NCBI RefSeq assembly: GCF_029633865.1
Contig: NC_079216.1
Span: forward strand, 19,933,019 to 19,997,018
DNA: 64,000 nt
DNA from: Lampris incognitus
Taxonomy: Eukaryota; Chordata; Actinopteri; Lampriformes; Lampridae
Direction of reading: 5' to 3'
Shown: piece after piece, positions 24,816 through 34,039 of the stretch
Layout of the letters: the number at the start of each line of letters is the position of its first letter
How positions within the stretch are numbered: position 1 is the stretch's first letter
Program-made: the position numbers and the translations under genes
Notes under the pieces: generated by a model
Seen by the model: the letters and a program-made list of their open reading frames with translations, nothing else
The model's database searches: none
What the model was told of the DNA's origin: nothing

Positions 24816-27800
24816 ATATGTGCATGTCTGCCTGCATGTGTGCATGCACATATGTGTATATATGTCCATTTGTGTGTACCTGATAAGTTGGGCTTCTGGG
24901 ACAGAACTCCAGATACCATGCTGCTGAATAATCTCCTGCCTGAAGCTTCTCAGTGACAGGAGACTTTGCAGGGTGGAGTTCATGTAACATGTCTGGCCCA
25001 AGTTAGGAAGTCTTAGATAGAAAACAAGCCATAGCACAAAACAATGACAGGTCTTCTTCCTTCACAAACCACAAACTAGAGCAAACCAATTTCTGTTGCT
25101 GGATTCTCAATGATAAGTATACATATGAATATTCATGCATGTTAGTACATGAATCCTCTCCTCAGTTATTACCCAAGGCATTTGAACTCTTTTTTTGTGA
25201 GGGTTGAGGTGTCGGCTGGGGTGAGGTTCTTTGTGTGACTTCCAGCAGATGGGAATTCAGGGACCATGACACTGGTAAAGTCTAAGATGGACTCTTCCCT
25301 TACTGTTCCGTCGTTATTACTGGTCTCAGCAGCACTATAGCTGCAGTGTCCATCCTCAACTCTTTGTTCTCTCTCCTCTCCATCTCTCTCACCCTCTGTG
25401 TTCACTGCCTGTCCCTTTCTTTGTGACTCCTCACTTGTGATTCCTGCTAGTGTGACAAAAATAATGACACTGAACAGTCCACTACCAAAATCAAAGCTAC
25501 AGTAGGTAACATTGAACATTCCAATGCAAATCCTCCCGCCTTGCTCTTCTGCGTCATATCACTTCGCTAAGTCCCCCCCAACAAATGACCTCCGCATCGC
25601 TCTTCAGCTCCTTACACTCGTGTACAACCAGTAAATGTCAAAGCTAAACTTGTAAAACTTGATCATAGTTGATAATCTATCCTTGTAAAACATTATTGTT
25701 TAGAGAATCTCTTAGTTACACTAATATTGTTCATGTGAAGCAGCCATTTCCAGTTGGTCTTCTTGATTTTTAGGGTAATGGTTACAACCAAAAGCAACCG
25801 GCGGGGCAGGGCAGACGCGAATTGATTGCATACACGTGTAGCTGCATTTGTAGATTAGCCAATGGGAATGCCCTCTCTCTGAAATGACCCACGATAGGCT
25901 AAAGTCTTCCGTCCCATAACAGATTTTTTTATAAAGCCAAGAGGAGGTGCAGAAGTCTAGTTTTCTCTCAGACCACTTGAATTACAATATGCTGAAAGGT
26001 TATTATTAATTTTTTGTCCAATAACGCCATAAAAAAACTGTCTACCCCAGCTTTAAGTAAAAAAAAAAAATGTTAAAAAAATCAGTAGTTTGTCTGGTTA
26101 CCCAAAGACAAAGTATGCTTCTATTCAGCAACTGCCTGTAAAAAGGTAGAATCAAAGAGCCGCCATGTTGAGTAATATTACTGTAGTAATGACAATATTA
26201 TCCACGTACCCCATGCACGCACGCACACACAAAAGCACCGCCCAGGTAAGGAACTTGGGTGATTTTCTCACAGTATAAAATCTTTGCTGCACCAAAGTTA
26301 AGCAGTTTTTTTGCGACTTTTGTTAAAATACACATTGGAAAAAATACTAAGATCCTGACCTTGGGGACCTGAATGGTTTGTATGGCCATGACCACAACCA
26401 CATACCCTTCCCTTGAGCTCTCCTTTTCCTACCTCTATGTGTGAAATTAATCAGTGAAACTTGTTGGAATCTATTGCAACTGTTTTAGACACCATACAGC
26501 ACAGTTTTTATCCCTAGCTTACATTTGACCCTTGTTCAACACCATCCATAACTTACCTGACTCAATATTAGCGACTATATGGTTTAGAAAACTGACCAAG
26601 GAGTAACTTGTAATGCCCTATGAAGGAACACATACAAAAAGTTAGCTACACATACTGGCTGACGATAAACATCCATTGTCACTTCACAAAAAGCTATCTG
26701 GTTGACTTGCTATTTTCTCCATTTTATCAATTTCCTCCTAATATTTTTGATTGCTATATCTATGATGATATACATAAGGAATTTATACTAGAATAAACTT
26801 GTTGAAAATATTAATAAATGTCTTTTCTTTGCCGTTTTTATTTTATTTTAGCCTTGTCATTAAAGAGCAACTAAACCCTATACCACTTTTATAAGTTTGC
26901 TATCACCTAGGGTGAAAAACATCTGTAAGTGCTGGGTTGATCTTAGGACCAAGTGATGTAACCATAGCAGGATAAACACAGCTACAGCTAATAACATTAA
27001 TGATGGCCCCATTTGATTTATCAGTGGGTCCACACCATTACCACATTGGCATAAGCCTGTGGTGCACCAAGTAGGTAGAGTTTGCACACCATTTAAAGAT
27101 GTCTCAGGCGGCACATACACCGGATGCCCTGCTCAATTCAAGCGGTGTGTACGCTTACCTCAAACACATAGCTGATACAAACACAGGGCAAGTCTTGATG
27201 CCAAGCAACAATGCAATCTTAATTTGGTGAATTTATTCATAAAGTCGTTATATCTGCTTAATGCATTGCGTCTCTGTGGCATCGTTACCTCGTCAACGAT
27301 TAATGACACAATAAACCTTGACGGCCCTGACAAACCCATGTTCCATTTAAGGTGATGCCTCCTTCTGTCGGTGATGGAAAATGGTGTTTCATGGGAAACA
27401 CTATTTTCTAACACTCAGTGGATTTCTGTCATTTGTAACTGCAACTGCGGCATTACACCGATGTGGTGGCACTGCATCGTAATCAGCACAGTGCATTGGG
27501 GGAAAAAACTGCCAAAGGCTGGCCCTGTGTCTCCTCACAGAAGTAAGCAACAAAGGGGATATGAGGCTTTTTTCCTTCACGTAACAGACAATTCCAATAT
27601 TCCTTGTCATGGCTACCAGACAAATACTTTGGTTATATTCATTCTCAAGGAAACGTCCTTGGTCTATAGAGGATTCAGATGCACCCTTGGTCCCAAGATC
27701 ATTGCTCATTAATACTTTTTCTATCTTGTCTCTCTATCTCCATCCTCACCATGAAGTTATTGATCTCTGCCTCTGCTTCTGCCTCCTCTCTCCTTACTTG

Positions 27801-28172
27801 AATGTAAAACAAAGACAAATCAGTAAAAAGAGCATGAGCTTGTTTCTGTTGAGTCCTATTATATTATATATATTATATACCTACATTTCTTAAAAAGTAG
27901 AGATGTTGCCTACTTGTGTCAAAATCTTAATTTCACTACAGTACCTGTGGCCAAAGGAGGGCTAGCAGAGGCAAAGTTTGAGTCCTGGTGGTTGTGTCCA
28001 GCACCGCCTTCATCCTGAAACAAGAAGCTTGATGTACATTCAACATTTCTTCTCTTGAGTCAAACGAAGGCAAAGTAAAGTAACGACTAAAACCATAATG
28101 TGAGGCGGTGTGTAATGGTTTCCAGTTGAAAGGACAGTAAAGAAACTATTCAGAACACGGACTGAGTTCTGA

Positions 28173-28252
<80 letters not shown>

Positions 28253-30036
28253 GGAAAGAGAAACACATCAACAATCAACTGATCAAGTAGCTCAAACAAG
28301 AAAACATTTGGAAATACTACATTTCCAGAAGCAGTGTGGAGTACTTCTTCTGTGAGGTCATGTACTGGACATATATGATGCTGTCTCACTTTTTGCCCAT
28401 TGTCCCCAAACTCAGAGGTCTGGTCAGAGATGTTCCTTTTGAAGGACCTCGGGGTGGCCGTTTTGCAGCCAGTGTCGCTGGAGAGCTGAGATTCCTCAGT
28501 GGCCCCACATTCCCTGGAGAACAAAAGGGAAATGAGAAAGGGAAAGTAAGGATAGGATTTTTCTTTTTGGTAATTTTAGAATTTTAATTTTAATATATAA
28601 CACACGTGTAACATATTAGATGTTATATATCAAGTGTTGAGACAGTAAGGTAACTATGCCGAGGTACAAATACAGCTTCAGTAGGCTGTGGCATCAAGTA
28701 AAAACATATAATCCATATCACATCTTATGTGGATAAGATGTTTGTACTTGATGCTCTCTGGAGTGATGTTGCTTGTCGCCCATACTCGGTTTCTTGACTG
28801 TTGACTATGACGTGTGTATTCACAGATTCCTTACGTGTGTATTGTGTTGTATTTATAAAACATCTTGATTTTTTTTTTACTTGCTTATTTGGATCGGTTG
28901 CTGCTATTTAAACTTGTTTGGGTTTTTTGACACAAGGTGTTGACTGTAGCAGAGCACCCTAACATCGAGGGGGCAACTTTAGGAAGTGGAGCTGCTCTGT
29001 ATCTCATGAAATAACCCCCCCCCCACTCCTCTCTTTAGCTCTGATTTCTGTCATCTCCTTTCCTCACACTTTTCTTTTTTCTTTTTCCCCTTTTTCTCCC
29101 CAATTGTTCCTGGCCAATCACCCCACTCTTCCAAGCCATCCCGGTCGCTGCTCCACCCTCTCTGCTACTACCAGTGCCTCCTCCGATACATGTGGATTCA
29201 CCAGCCGCTTCTTTTCACCTGACAGTGAGGAGTTTCACCAGGGGGACGTAGCACGTGGGAGGATCACACTATTCCCCCGGGCCCCCCCCCCCGAACAGGT
29301 GCTCCAACCGACCAGAGGAGGCGCTAGTGCAGCGACCAGGACACATACACACATCTGGCTTCCCAACCGCAGACACGGCCAATTGTGTCTGTAGGGACGC
29401 GACCAAGCCGGGGGTAACGTCGCACTTTTCTACTGCACGATCACTCCAGTGAATGTTTGTCACTCGTACATAATGTCAGGCTGCTTTGGCTCCGAGCTTT
29501 GGCCTTCTTCAGTAGAAGCTTATGGCAATGTTGACGACTCAGGCCTTGAATCTTACTGTTTAGAGTCGTATTCATTTTACAGTAACTGATCAACTAAATG
29601 TGTAAATGTTAAATCTCATGAGGAATGTCGGTACCTTTTCTGTGGGGTGGAACAACGAGGGCTTTCCTGCCCTCCCACATCGTCTATGCCTGATTTAATC
29701 TGCGCTGAATGGTCCTGTGGGGAGCAGAGAAATACATGTGGTTACACGTAGCACCGAACACATAAAGAGGATAAACTGTAGTTTAAAGAAGCCTTCTTAA
29801 CAAGGTGGTATCTTCACACTATGAGTTGTTGTTCAGAACGTACATATAAATGGAAGTTGTATCAACAGTGAGCATTTTTCCCTCATCTAACCTTGTGGCG
29901 CCGGAACAGCATGCAGAGCCACTGGAAGGGATTTGTGGTTTTCTTCTTCCGGTCCCTCTCAATCAGGACTGCGACTGGGGTGGTAGGGGTGGCCGGAGGG
30001 TCTTTTACCCCTTCGTTTTCACTGGACGTGTTGACA
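12862..30036 (-). CDS. Ubiquitin-specific protease, USP37/USP29/USP26-like (multi-exon gene)
   Basis: A cysteine protease that would cleave ubiquitin from substrates in nucleus or cytosol. Exons found, 5' to 3': 30036-29892, 29714-29635, 28513-28390, 28014-27945, 25443-25173, 25011-24880, 24547-24424, 19794-19643, 15841-15742, 15303-15227, 14990-14846, 14663-14591 and 13046-12862, plus two uncertain exons (27796-27750, 14466-14414). Family boxes appear in order: NLGQTCYMNSTLQSLLSL (catalytic Cys), DAHEFLTCVLEQL, TCKGCGMQ and CHCGAQ (Cys pairs), VLILHLKRF, and GHYISDG (catalytic His). Codon phases agree across these joins if the two uncertain exons are skipped. The YRLxxVVSHxG lead-in normally just before GHYIS was not found, so the C-terminal model is incomplete or the gene is decaying. 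The 5' start is not defined. Confidence 0.75.
14414..14466 (-). CDS. USP gene, possible exon
   Basis: An acceptor (ATTCAAG) and donor (ATG|GTGAGC) frame 53 nt encoding VTVRREQTEAEKDGNNLM when joined to the exon at 14591-14663. Its duplicate at 27750-27796 is 47 nt, a difference of 6, so frame is kept. Using it leaves phase 0, whereas the next exon seen needs phase 1, so a further exon is missing or this exon is skipped. Confidence 0.4.
14591..14663 (-). CDS. USP gene, exon after the LHLKRF exon
   Basis: 73 nt between TTTCAG and GTACTG, encoding NRGIAGDHNCQDSSLASANS then PSAT plus one nucleotide. It is the duplicate of 27945-28014 (70 nt). Joined directly to the His-box exon it gives an in-frame ...T-GHYISD junction. 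Confidence 0.55.
14846..14990 (-). CDS. USP gene, LHLKRF-box exon
   Basis: 145 nt between CTCTACAG and GTAAGTAC. Encodes VLILHLKRFRFTPDCKFQKV, QDKVILSRELKVV and ends LQNHKQ, phase 0. The LHLKRF box is diagnostic of the USP fold. Confidence 0.88.
15227..15303 (-). CDS. USP gene, zinc-ribbon exon
   Basis: 77 nt encoding ESELEYNCHCGAQRSSQQWS then FLTLP, with the CHC pair opposite the earlier CKGCG pair. The donor GTGAGT is canonical. Confidence 0.85.
15742..15841 (-). CDS. USP gene, CKGCG-side exon
   Basis: 100 nt encoding CGMQSSRQEDFTNLSLDLLP then GGSVSQCLHEFFM. It matches the USP segment after the first Cys pair (C..CG......F..LSLD), phase 2 in and 0 out. Confidence 0.85.
15842..17048. other. 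USP intron sequence, nothing recognised
   Basis: AT-rich, with no open frame or recognisable repeat. It is the 3' part, by position, of a 3.8-kb intron of the USP gene. Confidence 0.5.
17049..17437 (+). repeat. SINE-B, near complete
   Basis: Head GGCGCAGTGGTTAGCGCGGT with the B-box-like GGGTTCAAGCCCTGG, body TGGAGTTTGCATGTTCT and GTTTCCTCCCACAGTCCAAA, a short GT run, then the GCCTGTCCAGGGTGTCTCCC and GGATAAGCGG tail with ATGGATGG repeats. tRNA-derived by its head. Confidence 0.78.
17655..18113 (-). repeat. SINE-B with (CA)n expansion
   Basis: Inverted relative to the copy at 17,049. The short GT run of other copies is replaced by about 47 CA units (17,785-17,878). Confidence 0.8.
18245..19600 (+). 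mobile_element. Rex1/Babar-like LINE, 5' truncated
   Basis: Degenerate reverse transcriptase with the active-site motif YADDTQQYMPL, then KSWLSQNFLKFND, the C-terminal part (IYSQIDYCNEFYSGI, HHLQLVQNAVARLI) and RAPTLWNSLPVEL. It ends in GTGCTATATAAATAAAGTTA with a short TTA run at the 3' end. Several stops and frameshifts. It lies in the intron between the DAHEF and CKGCG exons of the USP gene. Confidence 0.75.
19643..19794 (-). CDS. USP gene, DAHEF-box exon
   Basis: 152 nt between CCATGCAG and GTAAGA. Encodes DAHEFLTCVLEQLRSLSSVL, then MGRTYICPVQCHLAFQMM and STRTCK, leaving two bases that complete the Gly of CKGCG with the next exon. Confidence 0.9.
19880..19990. repeat. Long hairpin
   Basis: Arms 19880-19927 and 19945-19990 are nearly perfect inverted copies (AATCCAGTGAGTCAAGTAAA ... 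TTTACTTGACTCACTGGATT), with one 2-base bulge and a 17-base loop. It abuts an (AT)n-(GT)n run. Confidence 0.85.
19989..20080. repeat. (AT)n then (GT)n microsatellite
   Basis: About 22 AT units followed by about 23 GT units, directly after the hairpin. Confidence 0.95.
20105..24273 (+). mobile_element. RTE/Nimb-like LINE, near full length
   Basis: A GC-rich leader without coding signal (20,105-20,940) is followed by one large ORF broken into four frames. AP-type endonuclease: [74 protein letters not shown] and WTDHRMI. Reverse transcriptase: [77 protein letters not shown]. The C-terminus ends in a C2H2-like finger, CPVCNRNC...GLFSHQRTH. The clade name is from memory and uncertain. It sits in the intron between the USP exons at 24,424 and 19,794. 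Confidence 0.82.
20941..24230 (+). pseudogene. Endonuclease-reverse transcriptase of the RTE/Nimb-like LINE
   Basis: Frame blocks: about 20,941-21,717 (endonuclease), 21,669-22,979 (end of endonuclease, linker, RT fingers and palm), 23,036-23,536 (RT with YADD) and 23,415-24,230 (thumb, connection and finger). The frame shifts near 21,670, near 22,960 and near 23,430; catalytic residues are otherwise preserved, so inactivation looks mild compared with the other LINEs here. Confidence 0.8.
24274..24308. repeat. (GT)n microsatellite
   Basis: About 17 GT units at the 3' end of the LINE. Confidence 0.9.
24424..24547 (-). CDS. USP gene, exon between Cys box and DAHEF box
   Basis: 124 nt between TTCTCCAG and GTGAGA, encoding SDFVAIGVSQHVSNTRHKRK then ILKSFKRTVTSQNFVFCRN. 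Its place and length match the segment between Cys box and DAHEF in USP37. Intron and exon are similar to 28390-28513, also exactly 124 nt. Confidence 0.78.
24751..24814. repeat. (GT)n microsatellite
   Basis: About 31 GT units close to the donor of the Cys-box exon. Confidence 0.9.
24880..25011 (-). CDS. USP gene, catalytic Cys-box exon
   Basis: 132 nt between ATCTAAG and GTACAC. Encodes LPNLGQTCYMNSTLQSLLSL then RSFRQEIIQQHGIW and PEAQLI. GQTCYMN replaces the usual GNTCYMN; the nucleophile Cys is present. Confidence 0.92.
25173..25443 (-). CDS. USP gene, acidic linker exon upstream of the Cys box
   Basis: 271 nt between CTAGCAG and GTAATA. Encodes ITSEESQRKGQAVNTEGERD, DGTVREESILDFTSVMVPEF and ends KKEFKCLG, joining in frame to LPNLGQTCYMN. 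Low-complexity acidic/Ser-rich, probably disordered. Confidence 0.75.
25444..26400. other. USP intron, nothing recognised
   Basis: No convincing exon, repeat end or RNA gene. Short A-rich and T-rich runs only. Confidence 0.5.
27750..27796 (-). CDS. USP gene, possible duplicated exon
   Basis: 47 nt between ATTCAAG and GTGAGG, encoding VRREEAEAEAEINNFM after the exon at 27945-28014. Counterpart of 14414-14466. It has the same phase problem with the next exon, so use is uncertain. Confidence 0.35.
27945..28014 (-). CDS. USP gene, N-terminal exon (duplicate of 14591-14663)
   Basis: 70 nt encoding DEGGAGHNHQDSNFASASPP then LAT plus one nucleotide, phase-compatible with the 25443-25173 exon (G-ITSEES). 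Confidence 0.5.
28174..28248. repeat. (CA)n microsatellite at a duplication junction
   Basis: About 37 CA units between the two halves of the upstream duplicated block. Confidence 0.95.
28390..28513 (-). CDS. USP gene, N-terminal exon (duplicate of 24424-24547)
   Basis: 124 nt between TTCTCCAG and GTGAGA. Encodes ECGATEESQLSSDTGCKTAT then PRSFKRNISDQTSEFGDNGQ; SFKR, Q, F and NxQK positions match its counterpart. It joins in phase to the exon 29635-29714 upstream (...TPQKR-ECG) and to 27945-28014 downstream. Confidence 0.55.
28514..29079. other. USP intron, nothing recognised
   Basis: Noncoding; contains poly-T and poly-C runs but no identifiable element. Confidence 0.5.
29080..29432 (-). 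repeat. SINE-A, lacking the tRNA-like head
   Basis: Shares TTCACCTGACAGTGAGGAGT, CGACCAGAGGAGGCGCTAGT and GGGACGCGACCAAGC with the other SINE-A copies; the head is missing. Confidence 0.75.
29635..29714 (-). CDS. USP gene, N-terminal exon
   Basis: 80 nt between CCCCACAG and GTACCG, encoding DHSAQIKSGIDDVGGQESPR then CSTPQK. Phase 0 in, 2 out. It continues in frame from the exon at 29892-30036. Confidence 0.6.
29892..30036 (-). CDS. USP gene, most upstream coding exon recognised
   Basis: 145 nt between TTACCCCAG and GTTAGA. Encodes VNTSSENEGVKDPPATPTTP, then AVLIERDRKKKTTNPFQWLC and MLFRRHK. A basic-aromatic tail follows a Pro/Thr-rich stretch. An upstream exon must supply the first two bases of its first codon; I could not place it. 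Confidence 0.6.
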
Positions 30037-30294
30037 CTGGGGTAAAGAGAAACGGATGTTTATTCCACATCTACTTGCTATTTATTCATATGTAAAGTTA
30101 AAATAATACACATGAAAGTCTCATTTCCCTCAAAAACCAGTTCAGTAAAAAGTGATTTAAGACAACGCCTATGTAATCTGACCATATAATAGAACCCATG
30201 TTTCAATTAAGCAATGTTACAGTAGGTGTGGTTGGAGTTGAAGTGACAAATATGTGTTAAAGATATGATAAGATAAGAAGCACTTTATTAATCA

Positions 30295-30364
30295 TTCATT
30301 CATCCATTATCCATTATCCTACTCAGGGTCACGGAGATGCTGGGGCCTATCCCAGCAGTCATTG
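30295..30364 (-). repeat. SINE-B 3' fragment
   Basis: Short reverse match: CATCCATTATCC...CTCAGGGTCACGGAGATGCTG...CCCAGCAGTCATTG. Confidence 0.65.
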
Positions 30365-30410
30365 TAATACAATATAATAATATATAATACAATTTGTTAT
30401 ATCATAATAT

Positions 30411-30446
30411 TATATATATATATATAATTACATAATAATAATAGAA

Positions 30447-30538
<92 letters not shown>
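30411..30538. repeat. (AT)n and (AG)n microsatellites
   Basis: AT-rich runs to 30,471, then about 33 AG units to 30,538. Confidence 0.95.
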
Positions 30539-30541
<3 letters not shown>

Positions 30542-30624
30542 TTGACAAATATAAATTAGACCCATAAATGCTTTAATGAAAATCTGGGTTGAACAAATGT
30601 GAAATATTGTTTTTTTGGATTTTT

Positions 30625-31063
30625 CCCCCCCTGTTGCTCCCCAATTGCACCTTGCCAATCACCCCGCTCTCTGAGCCGTCCCGGTCTCTGCTCCACTCCC
30701 TCTGCCGATCCGGGGGGGGGTGAGGGTGGGGGAGGGCTGCAGACTACCGCATGCCTCCTCCGATACACGTGGCGTCGTCAGCCGCTTCTTTTCACCTGAC
30801 AGTGAGGAGTTTCACCAGGCGGACGTAGCACGTGGGAGGATCACGGTATTGCCTCCAGTCCCCCCCCCCCGGGCAGGCGCCCCGACCGACCACAGGAGAC
30901 GCTACTGCAGCGACCAGGACACATACCCACATCCGGCTTCCCAGCCGCAGACACGGCCAATTGTGTCTGTAGGGACGCGACCAAGCTGGAGGTAACACGG
31001 GAGTCGAACCGACGACCCGCGTGTTGGTAGGCAACGTAATATACCGCTACGCCACCCGGACGC
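30625..31063 (-). repeat. SINE-A, near complete
   Basis: Begins on the minus strand GGCGTCCGGGTGGCGTAGCG and keeps the B-box-like GGTTCGACTCCCGTG; body as in the other copies. Confidence 0.8.
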
Positions 31064-31787
31064 CTTAATATTTTGTTCTTTATTAATCCCAGAGGGAAAT
31101 TCAAATTGTTACACACTGACACTGGCAAGGCGCAAATCCACCACGTGCTTCTGTGCAGGTTGGTGTTTAAGAGCACGACACTAACACTGCTAAGGTTACA
31201 GTTTTATCTTATGTCCTATTGGCCTCCATCCACACAGTGGTGTAGTGGTGGGGGTGGTGGAGGAGGTAGGCATACTGCCCCCTAGATGGGTGGATCGTCT
31301 ACTGTCCTTTACATTTCAATGGCTTTTTGACTGACAGATGTTTATACTGTAAATTGGCAGAAGAAGAGGAAGGTGCACGCCGTATACCTGCGTATACCCT
31401 CCACCCCCCCCCCCATAATGAAACTGTTGGTACTCGTGGCCCTGTGAGGCAACGTTGGATGTAAGCTTTCGCCAAATAAAAATAATTCATGAAGAAAGAA
31501 TGAAATCACCTCTTCTGTTGACTGGAGTGCTGTCTCGCTTCATCTGGCTCAGCGAAGCTTTTCTTTTTCTGTCGGGGGGGGGGGGGGGGGAAACAGTACT
31601 TTGCTTTTCTTTGTCACACGTAAACAGCGACAGTTTTCATAGCGGATAACATTTGACAAAGTATTTAGACATGCACTTCGCTGTGGTGCCTCCGTCTTCA
31701 TTTACGAGCTCGCTGACAATCTACAGGCTAATGTGTTACATTTGTGATTCAGTCATGGATGTAAACAGCAGATTCTGTGAAACTTAC
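31064..31787. other. Unassigned, between SINE-A and a possible first USP exon
   Basis: Poly-G/C runs (31,575-31,590 is a G-run) and no supported frame. An exon completing the USP start could lie here. Confidence 0.35.
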
Positions 31788-31950
31788 CTTTTTGAACCTG
31801 CAAGGATAACAAAACATCTTTGTTCACTTTGTATTTGGTTGCTCAAAGTTCATCCAACAATAGCTCCTCTAAACATAAGCTCCTACTCTCTTCACAGTCT
31901 CTTGAGAAATGAAAAGAAGTGACAGGCTTCTCGAATGTAACACTAATTCT
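31788..31950 (-). other. Possible first (mostly untranslated) exon of the USP gene
   Basis: The only strong minus-strand donor found in this region is AAAAG|GTAAGT, with the exon side at 31,788. Upstream sequence lacks a good frame, so it would be largely 5' UTR. The 5' limit is guessed from the CRE-like site near 31,966. Confidence 0.3.
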
Positions 31951-31965
31951 AGAACGCGTCCATCG

Positions 31966-31973
31966 TGACGTCA
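31966..31973. promoter_or_regulatory. CRE-type palindrome
   Basis: Perfect TGACGTCA, the CREB/ATF consensus, in a locally CpG-bearing stretch (AACGCGTCCATCG). It lies 5' of the predicted first USP exon and could belong to its promoter. A chance match is possible. Confidence 0.4.
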
Positions 31974-32099
31974 GCGAGACGAACGCTGGAAGTGTCAATC
32001 GCACATTTCCCAGTTCGGGCTGAAAAGCATTTGAACAATTTTATGCTTATGAATAATATTGTTAAACTGCAGCCCAGGAAAACAACACAGGACACACAA

Positions 32100-32580
32100 T
32101 GAAATGCGGGGTCTTTAATTCCGCCGATCTTTCCTGATCCGTTTGGCTGGAAAGCGTGCATGTGATCTCCCAAGGAGGCTCAGGTCCTTCAATGTGTGCA
32201 GCAGGCTGCTGCTGCAGATGGTCTACCAGTCTGCAGTTGCCAGTGTCCTATTCTTTGCCATGGTTTGTTGGGGGGGGGGGCACCAACGTGAGAGATACCA
32301 GCAAACTGAACAAGCTGGTGAAGAAGGCTAGCCCAGTAGTGAGGATTGACCTGGATGACCTGGAGGCAGTTGCAGAGGGGAGGATGAGGAGCTAGATGGC
32401 CACCATCTTGAGGAATTCCTCCCATCCCCTCCATGATGAGATAGTGGGTAGGAGGAGCACATTCAGTCACAGACTCATTGCCCCCCGGCAAACCATGAAA
32501 TGCCCCAGCCAGTCTTTTGTGCCAACAGCAATCAGGCTCCACAATTAGGCCCAGTTCTGTGCAGGACACCATACTTTCAG
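32100..32580 (+). mobile_element. LINE ORF2 C-terminal fragment
   Basis: Degenerate frames give LRSFNVCSRLLLQMVYQSAV, ASVLFFAMVCWGGG, LNKLVKKASPVV and, after a shift, a HPLHD...RRSTFSHRLIAP-like segment, the common C-terminus of fish L2-related LINEs. No catalytic motifs remain. Confidence 0.6.
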
Positions 32581-32612
32581 ACGTATTGCATTATCTTGCA
32601 AGGTTTCGTACC

Positions 32613-32840
32613 TGTGATACCTGTGTGGCTAAAAAAAAGAGAAAAGATACCTGTGTGGCTGGAAATAAAAGTCTCTACCGCAGCAAGAGAACCCGGCTCC
32701 GCTTCTCTCTCACCAGACACACCCACCCTTAACACAACGCAGACACTAACCTTAACCAGGGCGTGCAGGACAGATCCCTATAGACTAGGAGGGCCGAGAG
32801 AGAAAGAATTCTGGGTTACATTTGGTGCCGTGACCCGGAT
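32613..32840 (+). mobile_element. Possible 5' LTR and primer-binding site
   Basis: A stretch starting TGTGATACC, with AATAAA at 32,664-32,669, ends ...GGGTTACA at 32,820 and is followed by TGGTGCCGTGACCCGGAT (32,823-32,840), which has the look of a tRNA primer-binding site. No second LTR is visible. Confidence 0.4.
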
Positions 32841-33987
32841 GCGGTTTTCTGAGACTTTGGAAGAGTCATCAGCAGGAACCCCCGGTGTCCAAGTGTGATT
32901 ACAGCGTCACCAATTGGACTGTGTACTTTCATAACAGTATAAGCACCATCCAGACCCTGGGAACAGTTATATTCCCGAATATCTGAAAGACTTTAGACTG
33001 GAGGGAAGACCTGCCCAACTGTTTGTTCACTGAGTTACAGGTATTCACTATGGGACTGCACCCCTAAGATTCACCCACTTCATCTGAGGATCCTTTAAAA
33101 ATCCTGTTAGATGTTTTTTCTTCTTCCGTGCTCTCTAGAAAAAAAAATGTTAAGAAAGTCAAAAGCTAAGTTGAGTGGTAAAAGGCAATTTTTTTTCCTT
33201 TGTGTCCTAGAAATGTATGCTAATGGAATTGTATGATCATCTGAGGGGTTTTTTAGTGCAATACTTTAAACCAGGGTTTTGTTTTCTTGTTTTTTTTTCT
33301 TCCTAATTATCAGTATTATCACAGAGCGGCTGGGAGTCATGTGAGTTTAAACTAGGTCTAACTGACATTGCAAGTTTAACTGAAGTTTATTGCATGTTTT
33401 GGGGAAAGGTTCATAGGCCTGCAGCACATTCATGCAAACATCCCTGCCACTAAGTTTAACATGTGTGAACTCGGGACATCATTTATCAGTTATGTCTGTT
33501 CACACATACTTACCTGCAGTTCACACTCATTTCTCCAACGCTTCGTTGAAAGAACATGTGGAACACTTATGCAGACACTCCACTTAAAGCAGAGGGCAAG
33601 GGCAAGTTTCCATCCCCCCACTGAGCTTACAGTAAGCCACAACCACACCATATCTTCTGAAAGTAAGCTTCCAGGGCAGCCCGCTGGGGATACAGAGGGA
33701 GCGAGTGCCGGCACTCCTAGTCAGCATCCAACAGTGAGGCCAAAGCAATCGCAACAACATATTCAGGACCAGCAGGTCTATGGTCAGCCCCTCGACCCAG
33801 AGCCAGCTATACACCATACTATACTACCTGCTGTGCCCTGCACCTGTACCGACAGGCATACCACTCTGGGTCAGACAGCTATGGTACATGATGTAACAGC
33901 CTTAGTGCAGTTTGACACACCTCCAGCAACTACACAAGGCTATGGAGCAAATAAGTCTGGACCCAACTGAAGTAATGATCCATCACA
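32841..33987 (+). other. Possible internal remnant of the LTR element
   Basis: Mostly noncoding. A 169-codon frame (33,461-33,970) with Gln/Pro/Thr-rich composition (QSQQHIQDQQVYGQPLDPEP) could be a gag relic but shows no zinc knuckle or other family motif. I do not recognise it. Confidence 0.25.
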
Positions 33988-33990
33988 GGG

Positions 33991-34039
<49 letters not shown>

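Larger units (their letters stand above)
26402..28165 (-). repeat. Internal duplication of the USP gene, upstream copy
   Basis: Matches 13,262-14,830 in order and orientation. It is followed at 28,174-28,248 by (CA)n and then by 28,256-28,545, which matches 24,33x-24,57x. The middle catalytic exons lying between the matching parts in the downstream set are absent here. Confidence 0.8.

Noticed and set aside
24385..24990. 201-codon minus-strand frame with a His-Thr run
   Set aside because: Composite of real USP exon sequence and a (GT)n intron repeat; the real exons are listed separately.
27371..27712. 113-codon plus-strand frame
   Set aside because: Antisense of the duplicated USP intron/exon block, not supported by any motif.
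33461..33970. 169-codon plus-strand frame
   Set aside because: No family motif; mentioned only as part of a possible LTR-element remnant.
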